A stretch of DNA of 12,276 bases from an uncultured Propionibacteriaceae bacterium (GTDB lineage Bacteria > Actinomycetota > Actinomycetes > Propionibacteriales > Propionibacteriaceae). The notes beneath the pieces were generated by a model that was not told where the DNA came from, did no database searches, and was given only the letters and a program-made list of their open reading frames with translations. The stretch spans positions 1 to 12,276 of the forward strand of contig CAKZHP010000071.1 in assembly GCA_936924635.1 (NCBI GenBank). The letters run 5' to 3'. Positions 1 through 7,639 of the stretch are shown here, piece after piece (within the stretch, counting starts at the first letter, position 1; every line of letters starts with the position of its first letter). Both the position numbers and the translations under genes were made by a program.

Positions 1-15
1 ATGCTCTTCCGATCT
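1..15 (+). other. Residual Illumina adapter at contig end
   Basis: Bases 2-15 read TGCTCTTCCGATCT, identical to the 3' end of the Illumina TruSeq read-2 adapter; the last 13 bases are also shared with the read-1 adapter. The match lies exactly at the end of the sequence and is poorer in G+C than everything after it. From base 16 the reading frame gives WRHALPPGALVVGA, which fits a DnaE2 PHP region. The ATG at base 1 and the residues MLFRS are therefore artefacts, not a start codon. Confidence 0.9.
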
Positions 16-3000
16 TGGCGCCACGCTCTCCCGCCCGGCGCGCTGGTGGTCGGGGCGACCTGCCACGACGTGCCCGGCACCGGGGTGGCCTCCCTGCTGC
101 AGGCCGCACGCATGGTCGCCCTCGCGGACAGCGCCGGGGTGCCGGCCGTGCTGACGAACGCCGTCCGCATGGCCGAGCGCCGGCAGGCGATGACCACCGA
201 CGTGCTCGACGCCGCGCGCCGGCTGGTGCCGCTCGACCTGCGCAACGTCGATCGGCGCAACGCCGAAGGGCACCTCAAGGGCAGCGAGGAGATGGCCGAG
301 GTGGCGCAGCGGGTCGCTACCCGGGCGGGCCGCCCGGATGCCGTACGGCTGCTCGCCCAGACCCGTGAGCTGGGGCTGGCGTGCGCGCTCGACCCGCACC
401 GCGACCTCGGGCTGGGGGAGATCCACCTGCCGGAGCTCTCGGTGCTCGGTGTCTCCGACGACGCGGTCGAGGCGATGGCGGTGCTGCGGGGGCGGTGCGA
501 GGCGGGGCTGAACGACCGCTACGGGGGGATCGAGACGCCGGTGGCGCGTCGTCTCGACGAGGAGCTGGCGGTGATCGGGCAGCTGGGCTTCGCGTCGTAC
601 TTCCTGACTGTCGCCGACGTGGTCGGCCTGGTGCGACAGATGGGCATCCGGTGCGCGGCGCGCGGGTCCGGGGCCGGCAGCCTGGTCAACTACGCGCTGG
701 GCATCTCCGGCGTCGACCCGATCCGCTACGGCCTCATCATGGAGCGCTTCTTGTCGCCGCTGCGGCAGGCGCTGCCCGACATCGACCTCGACGTGGAGTC
801 GGCCAGGCGCACCGACGTGTACGACATGATCCTGCAGACCTTCGGCGGCGAGCGCGTCGCCTGTGTGGCGATGCTCGACACCTACCGGGTGCGTCACGCC
901 GTACGCGACGTGGGTGCCGCGATGTCGCTGCCGCCGGCGGAGGTGGACGCGATCGCCAAGACGTTCCCGCACATCCGTGCCCGCGACGCCCGGGCGGCGA
1001 TGCGCGACCTGCCCGAGCTGCGTGCCGCCGGTCTGGGGGAGCGGCGGCTCGGGGTGCTGTTCGAGCTCGTGGAGTCGCTCGACGGGCTGCCCCGCCACGT
1101 CGCGCTGCACCCGTGCGGCGTGCTGCTCAGCGACGCCACGCTGCTCGACCGCACGCCGGTCGAGGCGAGCTTCGGCGGCTACCCCATGAGCCAGTTCGAC
1201 AAGGACGACGTGGAGGACATCGGGCTGCTCAAGCTCGACGTGCTGGGCATCCGGATGCAGTCGTCGATGGCGCACGCGATCGAGGAGGTGGAGCGTACGG
1301 AACGGGAGCGCATCGACATCGACGCGCTGGCCCCGTTCGACGACGACCGCACGTACGACATGATCGCCAGGGCCGCCACCCTCGGCTGCTTCCAGATCGA
1401 GTCGCCCGGGCAGCGCGAGCTGGTCGCGAAGTTCGCCCCTGAGAACTTCGCCGACCTGATCGTCGACATCTCCCTGTTCCGGCCCGGCCCTGTGAAGTCC
1501 GACATGATCACGCCGTTCCTCTACTCCCGGCAGGGGTGGGACGAGCCGTCGTACCCGCACCCCGACCTGGAGCCGGTGCTCGCCGAGACCTGCGGTGTCG
1601 TGGTGTTCCACGAGCAGATCATCAAGATCATCGCCGTGGTCACCGGCTGCTCCCTGGCCCACGGCGACGAGGCCCGCCGCGCGCTCGGTGACGAGGAGGG
1701 CCAGCGCCAGGTGAAGGAGTGGCTGGTGCCGCGCGCGCTCGCCCGCGGCTACTCCTCGGAGCTGGTGGAACGGGTCTGGGAGATCCTCGCCTCGTTCGCG
1801 TCGTTCGGGTTCTGCAAGGCGCACGCGGCGGCGTTCGCGCTCCCCACGTACCAGTCGGCCTGGCTGAAGGCGCACTACCCGGCCCACTTTCTCAGCGGGA
1901 TCCTCACCCACGACCCTGGCATGTACCCCAAGCGCCTGCTGCTCGACGAGGCCCGCCGGCTGGGGGTCTCGGTGCTGGGGCTCGACGTCAACGCCAGCGA
2001 CGAGACCTACCGGGTGGAGCGGGTCGCCGACGACGTGCCGGCGGCCGAGCCGGTGCTGGTGAACGGCCACGCCGACCGGCTCCGTCGTGACGCGCCGCCG
2101 CTGGCCGACACCCGCGGCGGTGCGGCCGGTCTGGCTCCCGGCAACGGGCTGCCCGACGGGCGCGCCTGGGGCATCCGGCTCTCGCTCACCGACGTCTCCG
2201 GCATCAGCGAGGCCGAGGTGAGGCGCATCGTAGCCGGCCGGCCGTACGCGTCGTTGACCGACTTCTGGAACCGGGCGCAGGTCTCGCAGCCGGTGGCGGA
2301 GAAGCTGATCCTGGCCGGGGGATTCGACGGCATGTACGGGATCGGGCGGTCCGCCCCCGTGGGTCGCCGGGCGCAGGTGACCCGGCGCGACCTGCTGCTG
2401 TCGCTGGCCGACCTGGCCCGCATGTCCCGGGTCGACGCCCGCGCGACGCGGGCACGGGGCGTACGGTCGGCGAGCCGGTTCGTGAAGGCTGCCTCCGACG
2501 ACCCGCGCGACCTCGCCCGCCGCCAGTCGCAGGCGACGGTGAGCGCCGGCGAGCCGGAGGTGCAGCTGGCGCTCGACTTCGGCACCGACGACGACCTGCC
2601 GGTCTCCGGGCTGCCGGAGATGACCGACGAGGAGCGGACGCAGGCCGAGCTCGGCATCCTCGGCCTCGACGCCACCGCCCACGTCACCACGCGCTACCAC
2701 CGGCTGCTGGAGGCGATCGGTGCCACCCGGGCAGCTGACCTGCTCACCTGCCGCAACGGGGCCGAGGTGCTGGTCGGGGGCGTGAAGGTGGCGACGCAGA
2801 CGCCTGCCGTGCGGTCGGGCCGCCGGGTGGTGTTCCTCACCCTCGACGACTCCACGGGCCTGTCGGACGCGACGTTCTTCGAGGACGTGCAGGGCCCGTA
2901 CGCGGCGACGGTGTTCTCCTCCTGGATGCTGGTCGTGCGCGGCGTGATGAAGCGCACCGGCCCCCGGGGGCGCTCGCTGCGCGCCACCGCGGCCTGGGAC

Positions 3001-3333
3001 CTGACGGTGCTGCAGGCGGCGTGGGACGACGCGTACGACCGCAGCGGCAGCGAGGAGCAGGCGCTGCGGGCGGTCATCGCGCTGATGAGCGAGGTGCCCG
3101 AGGGGTACTCCCTGGTGGGGGAGCTGCTCGACGAGGTGCCGACGAACGACGCCGCTGGCCCCGCTGACGCCCAGGAGCACGGCAAGGCCGGCGGCATGGG
3201 CCGGCGGCGGGTGCTCGTGCACGCGAGCGGGTTCACCCAGTCGCCGTACGCGGACATCAAGCCGGGCGGCCTGTCCCCGGCCGACGTGCCGCGCAAGCTG
3301 TGGCACTCCAGCCCGTACAGCTCGGGGCGCTGA
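16..3333 (+). CDS. dnaE2: Error-prone DNA polymerase III alpha subunit, DnaE2-like (5' partial)
   Basis: C-family DNA polymerase, probably the second, damage-tolerance alpha subunit rather than the replicative one. Residues are counted from base 1. The tail of the PHP domain covers about 6-110. The palm has PDIDLD with D262 and D264, and D413 in LLKLDVLGI; these align with the three catalytic aspartates of E. coli alpha. The SFGFCKAHAAAFAL fingers motif lies near 601-614, a helix-hairpin-helix region near 724-780, and an OB fold near 918-985. QLALDF at 855-860 resembles a beta-clamp-binding motif. The variable stretch 677-722 is a probable linker. The N-terminus, perhaps 130-160 residues including most PHP metal ligands, is lost at the contig end. 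The stop overlaps the dinB start (TGATG), so the two are probably cotranslated. The DnaE2 rather than DnaE1 assignment rests on sequence flavour and on the dinB neighbour. Confidence 0.88.
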   Translation, partial: WRHALPPGALVVGATCHDVPGTGVASLLQAARMVALADSAGVPAVLTNAVRMAERRQAMTTDVLDAARRLVPLDLRNVDRRNAEGHLKGSEEMAEVAQRVATRAGRPDAVRLLAQTRELGLACALDPHRDLGLGEIHLPELSVLGVSDDAVEAMAVLRGRCEAGLNDRYGGIETPVARRLDEELAVIGQLGFASYFLTVADVVGLVRQMGIRCAARGSGAGSLVNYALGISGVDPIRYGLIMERFLSPLRQALPDIDLDVESARRTDVYDMILQTFGGERVACVAMLDTYRVRHAVRDVGAAMSLPPAEVDAIAKTFPHIRARDARAAMRDLPELRAAGLGERRLGVLFELVESLDGLPRHVALHPCGVLLSDATLLDRTPVEASFGGYPMSQFDKDDVEDIGLLKLDVLGIRMQSSMAHAIEEVERTERERIDIDALAPFDDDRTYDMIARAATLGCFQIESPGQRELVAKFAPENFADLIVDISLFRPGPVKSDMITPFLYSRQGWDEPSYPHPDLEPVLAETCGVVVFHEQIIKIIAVVTGCSLAHGDEARRALGDEEGQRQVKEWLVPRALARGYSSELVERVWEILASFASFGFCKAHAAAFALPTYQSAWLKAHYPAHFLSGILTHDPGMYPKRLLLDEARRLGVSVLGLDVNASDETYRVERVADDVPAAEPVLVNGHADRLRRDAPPLADTRGGAAGLAPGNGLPDGRAWGIRLSLTDVSGISEAEVRRIVAGRPYASLTDFWNRAQVSQPVAEKLILAGGFDGMYGIGRSAPVGRRAQVTRRDLLLSLADLARMSRVDARATRARGVRSASRFVKAASDDPRDLARRQSQATVSAGEPEVQLALDFGTDDDLPVSGLPEMTDEERTQAELGILGLDATAHVTTRYHRLLEAIGATRAADLLTCRNGAEVLVGGVKVATQTPAVRSGRRVVFLTLDDSTGLSDATFFEDVQGPYAATVFSSWMLVVRGVMKRTGPRGRSLRATAAWDLTVLQAAWDDAYDRSGSEEQALRAVIALMSEVPEGYSLVGELLDEVPTNDAAGPADAQEHGKAGGMGRRRVLVHASGFTQSPYADIKPGGLSPADVPRKLWHSSPYSSGR

Positions 3334-4574
3334 TGGCGTTCGGGTACGGGTCGGCGACGGCGTACAGCTCGGCGTCGGCGGCCGGGCGGCTGGTGATGCA
3401 CGTCGACATGGACTGCTTCTACGCCTCGGTCGAGATGCGGCGCCGCCCCGAGCTGCGCGGAGTGCCGATGTTCGTGGGCGGGGCGACCAGGGGGGTGGTG
3501 CTGTCGGCCTCGTACGAGGCGCGCGCGTTCGGCGTGAAGAGCGGCATGCCGACGACCACCGCCCGCCGGCTGTGCCCGCAGGCGGTCGCCGTACCGCCGG
3601 ACTTCGACACCTATATGGAGGTGTCGCGCGGTGTGCAGGAGATCTTCGACACCGTGTCGGCCCAGGTGGAGGTGGCCTCCATCGACGAGGCGTTCTGCGA
3701 CATCACCGGTTCGGAGCGACTGTTCGGGCCGCCGGAACGGCTGGGGGAGTACGTGCGGTCGCTGGTCGCCGACGAGCAGGGCATCACCTGCTCGGTCGGC
3801 ATCGGCCCGTCGAAGTTCGTCGCCAAGCTCGCCTCCTCCCAGTGCAAGCCCGACGGCTTGCGGGTGGTCGGCGACGCCGAGGTGATCGGCTTCCTGCACC
3901 CGTTGCCGGTGGGGGCGTTGTGGGGCGTGGGGGAGGCGACCGCCGGCAAGCTGAACCAGCTCGGGATCCGTACGGTCGCCGACATGGCCCACGTGCCGAA
4001 GGGCACCCTGCAGCGGGCGTTCGGCCCCCACCAGGGCGCGCTGCTCGCCGACCTGGCCTGGGGCAGGGACAGCCGCCGGGTGGTCGCTACCGTGCGGGAG
4101 CGCAGCATCGGCTCCTCCGAGACGTTCGGCCGCGACACCGACGACCCCGCGCGCGTACGGACCGAGCTGCTGCGCATGGCCGCGAAGACGGCGTCGCGCA
4201 CCCGGGCGGCAGGGATGCTGGGCCGCACCGTGGTGCTGGGGCTGCGGCTGTCGGACTTCACCGACCTCACCCGCTCGGTCACCCTCTCCACCCCGACCGA
4301 CGTCACCGGCGAGGTGCACGCCGCCGCCGTGCGGCTGTTCGACGCCCTGCACCTGCAGCGGGCGCGGATCCGCAAGGTGGGGGTGCGGCTGGAGGGGCTC
4401 GTGGAGCGGGAGGCCGCCTACCAGCAGCCGACCCTCGACGAGCCCGAGCGCGGCTGGCGGGAGGCGGAGCAGGCCGTCGACAAGGCGATCCTGAGGTACG
4501 GGCCCAAGGCGGTGCAGCGTGCCGCGCTCACCAGGCCCGGGGTGACGACCATCGGCCCCGGGGGCTGGGACTGA
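3333..4574 (+). CDS. dinB: DNA polymerase IV (Y-family translesion polymerase)
   Basis: Y-family polymerase of 413 aa that copies past damaged template bases. Numbering from ATG 3333: the HVDMDCFYASVE motif holds catalytic D25, with Y30 in the steric-gate position. YEARAFGVKSGMP follows, then SIDEAF with catalytic D118 and E119, and GIGPSKFVAKLASSQCKPDG of the palm/thumb. A helix-hairpin-helix thumb (GVGEATAGKLNQLGI) and a little-finger domain complete the protein. QPTLD at 365-369 is a candidate clamp-binding motif. All three metal ligands are present, so this is an active DinB and not the catalytically dead ImuB. I chose ATG 3333 because it overlaps the dnaE2 stop (TGATG) with a weak GGGG ribosome site five bases upstream. 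GTG 3300 has no such site; ATG 3396 would begin at MHVDMD and is also possible. Confidence 0.92.
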   Translation: MAFGYGSATAYSSASAAGRLVMHVDMDCFYASVEMRRRPELRGVPMFVGGATRGVVLSASYEARAFGVKSGMPTTTARRLCPQAVAVPPDFDTYMEVSRGVQEIFDTVSAQVEVASIDEAFCDITGSERLFGPPERLGEYVRSLVADEQGITCSVGIGPSKFVAKLASSQCKPDGLRVVGDAEVIGFLHPLPVGALWGVGEATAGKLNQLGIRTVADMAHVPKGTLQRAFGPHQGALLADLAWGRDSRRVVATVRERSIGSSETFGRDTDDPARVRTELLRMAAKTASRTRAAGMLGRTVVLGLRLSDFTDLTRSVTLSTPTDVTGEVHAAAVRLFDALHLQRARIRKVGVRLEGLVEREAAYQQPTLDEPERGWREAEQAVDKAILRYGPKAVQRAALTRPGVTTIGPGGWD

Positions 4575-4629
4575 GGCTCAGCAGGGCCGTCCCGAGCGTG
4601 CGCCGATGCCGCCCGCTGAGCGGCTACGC

Positions 4630-4654
4630 CTCTGCTCGACCCCGTCGAGCAGAG
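4630..4654. repeat. Palindromic repeat, copy 1 (possible terminator)
   Basis: Perfect 11-bp arms (CTCTGCTCGAC and its complement) around a CCC loop, 55 bases after the dinB stop. Its left flank CTACGC matches copy 3, while its right flank CCGGA matches copy 2, so it looks like a mosaic of the two. No T-run follows. It may end dnaE2-dinB transcription, as actinobacterial hairpin terminators often lack a T-run, or it may belong to a dispersed repeat family. Confidence 0.8.
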
Positions 4655-4673
4655 CCGGAGGGAAGCCGTGTTC

Positions 4674-4698
4674 CTCTGCTCGACCTGGTCGAGCAGAG
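4674..4698. repeat. Palindromic repeat, copy 2 (possible terminator)
   Basis: Same 11-bp perfect arms as copy 1 with a CTG loop, starting 44 bases downstream of it. The CCGGA after it is shared with copy 1. A second small dyad, CCGGAC/GTCCGG at 4699-4711, adjoins it. The two hairpins in series between dinB and the DUF3040 gene suit a tandem terminator, but this is inference from position. Confidence 0.8.
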
Positions 4699-4807
4699 CC
4701 GGACGGTCCGGGCAGGTGGCGCGGCATACCCAGGAGGGGGGAGACGCTCCCGGCCCGCCCATGAGAAGTCACAGGTCCACCCCTTTCCTCGCGCCACCGT
4801 GCCGACC

Positions 4808-4813
4808 TATGCT
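4808..4813 (+). promoter_or_regulatory. Candidate -10 element for the DUF3040 gene
   Basis: TATGCT fits the actinobacterial TANNNT -10 pattern in an otherwise very GC-rich stretch and lies 31 bases before the DUF3040 start. I see no convincing -35 at the expected distance (TTCCTC at 4785-4790 is poor). The palindromes upstream would insulate this promoter from dinB transcription. The rest of 4575-4844 holds only the two palindromes. Confidence 0.35.
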
Positions 4814-4844
4814 GGCGTCCTCACCAGCACAGTGGAGGTGCAGC

Positions 4845-5201
4845 ATGGCCCTCTCCGAGAAGGAGCAGGAGCTCCTGGCTCAGCTCGAGGCGGCGCTCGC
4901 CGCCGACGACCCGAAGCTCGCCAGCACGTTGCGAGGCTCGTCCGTCCGCACCCTCCATCGTCGGCGCGCCATGCTGGGGGGTGTCGGCTTCCTCCTCGGC
5001 ATCGGTGTGCTCGTCGCGGGCATCAGCATTCACTGGTCGGTCAGCGTCCTCGGCTTCCTGATCATGCTCGCCTCGACGATCGTGGCCCTGGCCAGCTGGC
5101 GCCACGTCAACCCTGGCGAGACCCGCACCAAGGCCACCCGCAACGACCAGCTCATGGACCGGCTGGAGGAGCGCTGGCGCCACCGCAGCGACGAGGGTTG
5201 A
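4845..5201 (+). CDS. DUF3040 family small membrane protein
   Basis: A 118-aa protein whose N-terminus, MALSEKEQELLAQLEAAL followed by DDPKLASTLRG, is the signature of DUF3040. This family is found in actinobacteria, often near the dcw cluster, and its function is unknown. A charged, probably helical cytoplasmic segment (1-40) is followed by two predicted membrane helices (about 43-62 and 65-84) and a charged C-terminal tail (86-118). ATG 4845 is well supported by GGAGG at 4834-4838 with six bases of spacing. In-frame codons upstream of it run through palindrome copy 2 and are not likely to be coding. The gene sits alone between two hairpin regions and converges on tgpA. A role at the envelope or division site is suggested only by conserved location. 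Confidence 0.88.
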   Translation: MALSEKEQELLAQLEAALAADDPKLASTLRGSSVRTLHRRRAMLGGVGFLLGIGVLVAGISIHWSVSVLGFLIMLASTIVALASWRHVNPGETRTKATRNDQLMDRLEERWRHRSDEG

Positions 5202-5219
5202 CCCGATTCGGTACAGCCC

Positions 5220-5254
5220 TACGCCTCTGCTCGACCTGGTCGAGCAGAGGCGTA
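5220..5254. terminator. Palindromic repeat, copy 3; likely bidirectional terminator
   Basis: Perfect 16-bp arms around a CTG loop, containing the same CTCTGCTCGAC core as copies 1 and 2 plus TACGC at the outer end. It lies 18 bases after the DUF3040 stop and 45 bases beyond the tgpA stop on the other strand, inside the 98-base gap between convergent genes. Because it is a palindrome it would form the same hairpin in both transcripts. There is no T-run on either side. Confidence 0.7.
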
Positions 5255-5299
5255 CGTGTCTCTGGCCGCCGCGCCAGGCGACGCTTGACCTGCCGCCTC

Positions 5300-7639
5300 T
5301 CAGCGGCGCCCGGCACCCACCGGCGGCCGGAAGCTGGCGTCGTCGCGCGCCTGACCCTCGCCCTGCGGGGCAGGCTCGGCTGACTCCTCGGGGCGGGACA
5401 CCCGAGCACGTACGGCCTGGCGTTGCTGCTCGACCCAGTCCTGCAGCCGCTGCTGGACAGAGCGGGGGAAGAAGCGTGCCAGGAGCGCGGTGTCCCACGT
5501 CATCCCCGACCGCAGACCGTTCAGCAGGCGGGTCGTCTGCGCCTCGAGCTCGGCGGTGGAGCCCACCGTACGGGCGTACCGAGAACGCTCCACCGTCGTC
5601 ACGAGCCCGGTGAGGGCCGCCTTGGACTCGTCGTCGTGCAGCGACTCCGAGACGGCTGCGCCCGCCTGGCGGGGGGATCCCAAAGGCCACGTCCGTCCCA
5701 GGTCCAGCCAGGTGTCGCGGACCTCAGCCCACGCCGTGTCGACGTCGACGGCCGGGTCGCCCGTGCCACGAAGACGCGACCGCCGGGTCAGCACGCGCAC
5801 CACCATCGGTGCCAGCAGCACAGCCAGGACCACCAGGCCCAGGGCCGCCATCGCCAGGTACCGCCCGACCGGCGTCCTCGCCGCCTCAGGTCCGACGGGC
5901 GGCGTCACCTCGGTCGTGGGCGCCTCGGTCGGCGCAGCGGCGGAGGGCTCGACCGACGGCTCAGCCGACGGGGCAGCGGTCGTGGGCGGAGCGGAGGGCT
6001 GGTTGGGCGCGACGACGGTCCACGGAGGAGCGGTGGCGACCGACGGGGTGGGCTCGAAGCGCACCCAGCCCAGACCCTCGAAGTACAGCTCCGGCCAGGC
6101 GTGCATGTCGTGCGCGGTGACCTGGTAGCGGTCGCCCACCTTCTGGCCGGGCAGGAAGCCGACGGCCACGCGGGAAGGGATGCCCGCGATCCGGGCCATC
6201 AGCGCCATCGACCCGGCGAACTGCACGCAGTAACCCGTGCGGGTCTTGGTGAGGAAGGTCTCGAGCGCCTGGTAGTTCGTGTCGCCGCTGGCGCCCTGCA
6301 CCGAGTACTTGAACTGGGGCCCGCGCAGGTACGCCTGGATGGCCGCCGCCTTGAGAGCAGGCGAGTCGATGTTGGCGGTGATGTCGCCGGTCAGCTTGAC
6401 GATCGACTGCGGCACGTCGCTGGGGATCTCCATCGTCGCGGTGGCGCCGTCGGGCACACCCGTCCGAGCGGCGGAGAGCACCTCGCCGTCGGGCACGATG
6501 TCCCAGCTCTCGACGTTGTAGCGCAGACCCTCGGTCGCGCGGTTCCGGTCCTGCCCGGTGGCGATGATCATCAGCGACGACGGGTCCCACGACCACTCGC
6601 CGGGCGCGCTCTGCGCCCTGGGGGCGTACGGGGCAGGCAGGTACATCGAGCGCAGCTCACCGATCTCGAGCTGCGTCTGGCGCGACCCGCCACCGGGCGC
6701 GGAACCGACACCCGGCACCGCCCCGATCGCCCCCTGCCGCAGGCTTACCTGCGACTGCTGCCAGCCGGCGGCGGAGAGCACGGGGAGCGTCGCCTGACGC
6801 AGGTAGGTGCCGTTCGGCTTGTTCGTCGTATACGTGAGGACGACCCGGTTCTCCGGCTGCTGAAGGTTGCGTCGCAGGTCCAGCTGAGGGTCCGCCATCT
6901 CGATGGGGCCCGAGCCGTTGGGTCGCAGCGACGACACGAAGGTCGGGCTGAACGTCGGCAGCATCAGCCCCAGGAGCACGGCTCCCACCAGAGCAGGCAC
7001 CGCGACCAGCGCCGCGACCCGCCAGACCCCGCCCGAGCCGCGGCTGCGACCGACGCTGTCGCTGGTGAGGTTGCGCGTCCAGCGGCGGTCGGTGTTCATC
7101 CCATCGGCGAGCAGGATTGCGAGATAGCCCACGACCACGCTCAGGAACGACAGGGCCTGGACGTCCGTACGCAACGCCACCGCGGGCACCAGGTAGAGGG
7201 TCAGCAAGGGGGCCAGGGTGAACGAGGGGCGCTCCAACGGGTCAGCCAGGATGCCGGCCGTGAGCGTGAGCAGCACGGTCATCATGACGAAGATCAGCTG
7301 CACGCCGTCGTTCGGCGGCATCGGCGCCTCGGTGGAGCGGATGTGGTCGTACCCGGTGCGCACCAAGGGCAGCAGCCGCTGCCACCAGGACAGGTCCTGG
7401 CGTCCGGCGCCGGCCGCCAGCATGAGGAACATCACCACGGTCAGCACGAACTGCACCAGCGTGGTCAGCGGCTTCGCCACGCGCAGCCGCTCCGCACCGA
7501 TCGCCACACCCGCGAGCACCGCGACCATCACCCAGACCGGGGCCAGGTATCCGGTGTCCTGGGTGAGGGGCAGCAGCGTGAGCGAGCCGAGGCCACCGGC
7601 GAAGGCGACGGCGATCCAGAGCCGATCGGTCGTGCGCAT
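5300..7639 (-). CDS. TgpA-like membrane transglutaminase-domain protein
   Basis: A 779-aa integral membrane protein of the TgpA/DUF3488-transglutaminase family. About seven predicted membrane helices occupy residues 7-227 (for example 57-76, 113-131 and 206-227). An extracytoplasmic region follows, with a transglutaminase-like core: C471 in TGYCVQFAGSMALMARIAGIPSR, H513 in HDMHAWPELYF, and E529 in GWVRFEPTP where TgpA has Asp. A Pro/Ala/Thr-rich linker (about 540-590) leads to one more helix (about 594-617) and a charged cytoplasmic tail. ATG 7639 overlaps the DUF58 stop (TGATG) and has GGGGGAG eight bases upstream, ruling out longer starts that run into DUF58. It is the last gene of the moxR operon. 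Its substrate is unknown; a protease or crosslinking role at the cell envelope is family inference. Confidence 0.9.
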   Translation of the reverse strand: MRTTDRLWIAVAFAGGLGSLTLLPLTQDTGYLAPVWVMVAVLAGVAIGAERLRVAKPLTTLVQFVLTVVMFLMLAAGAGRQDLSWWQRLLPLVRTGYDHIRSTEAPMPPNDGVQLIFVMMTVLLTLTAGILADPLERPSFTLAPLLTLYLVPAVALRTDVQALSFLSVVVGYLAILLADGMNTDRRWTRNLTSDSVGRSRGSGGVWRVAALVAVPALVGAVLLGLMLPTFSPTFVSSLRPNGSGPIEMADPQLDLRRNLQQPENRVVLTYTTNKPNGTYLRQATLPVLSAAGWQQSQVSLRQGAIGAVPGVGSAPGGGSRQTQLEIGELRSMYLPAPYAPRAQSAPGEWSWDPSSLMIIATGQDRNRATEGLRYNVESWDIVPDGEVLSAARTGVPDGATATMEIPSDVPQSIVKLTGDITANIDSPALKAAAIQAYLRGPQFKYSVQGASGDTNYQALETFLTKTRTGYCVQFAGSMALMARIAGIPSRVAVGFLPGQKVGDRYQVTAHDMHAWPELYFEGLGWVRFEPTPSVATAPPWTVVAPNQPSAPPTTAAPSAEPSVEPSAAAPTEAPTTEVTPPVGPEAARTPVGRYLAMAALGLVVLAVLLAPMVVRVLTRRSRLRGTGDPAVDVDTAWAEVRDTWLDLGRTWPLGSPRQAGAAVSESLHDDESKAALTGLVTTVERSRYARTVGSTAELEAQTTRLLNGLRSGMTWDTALLARFFPRSVQQRLQDWVEQQRQAVRARVSRPEESAEPAPQGEGQARDDASFRPPVGAGRR

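Noticed and set aside
3300..3332. GTG 3300 as the dinB start
   Set aside because: No ribosome site upstream and it adds residues coded within the end of dnaE2; ATG 3333 gives the typical stop/start overlap.
2694..4352. A 552-codon reverse-strand open frame across dnaE2 and dinB
   Set aside because: It is antisense to two well-supported polymerase genes, has His/Gly/Arg-rich composition and no recognisable domain. Long antisense frames are expected at this G+C content.
4630..5254. The palindromes as LexA/SOS boxes controlling the polymerases
   Set aside because: The core TCGAC-N3-GTCGA differs from the actinobacterial SOS box TCGAAC-N4-GTTCGA in both arms and spacing, and the copies lie downstream of dnaE2-dinB, not upstream.
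4630..5254. The three palindromes as a CRISPR array
   Set aside because: Only three units, with spacings of 44 and 546 bases and a gene between copies 2 and 3; no cas gene.
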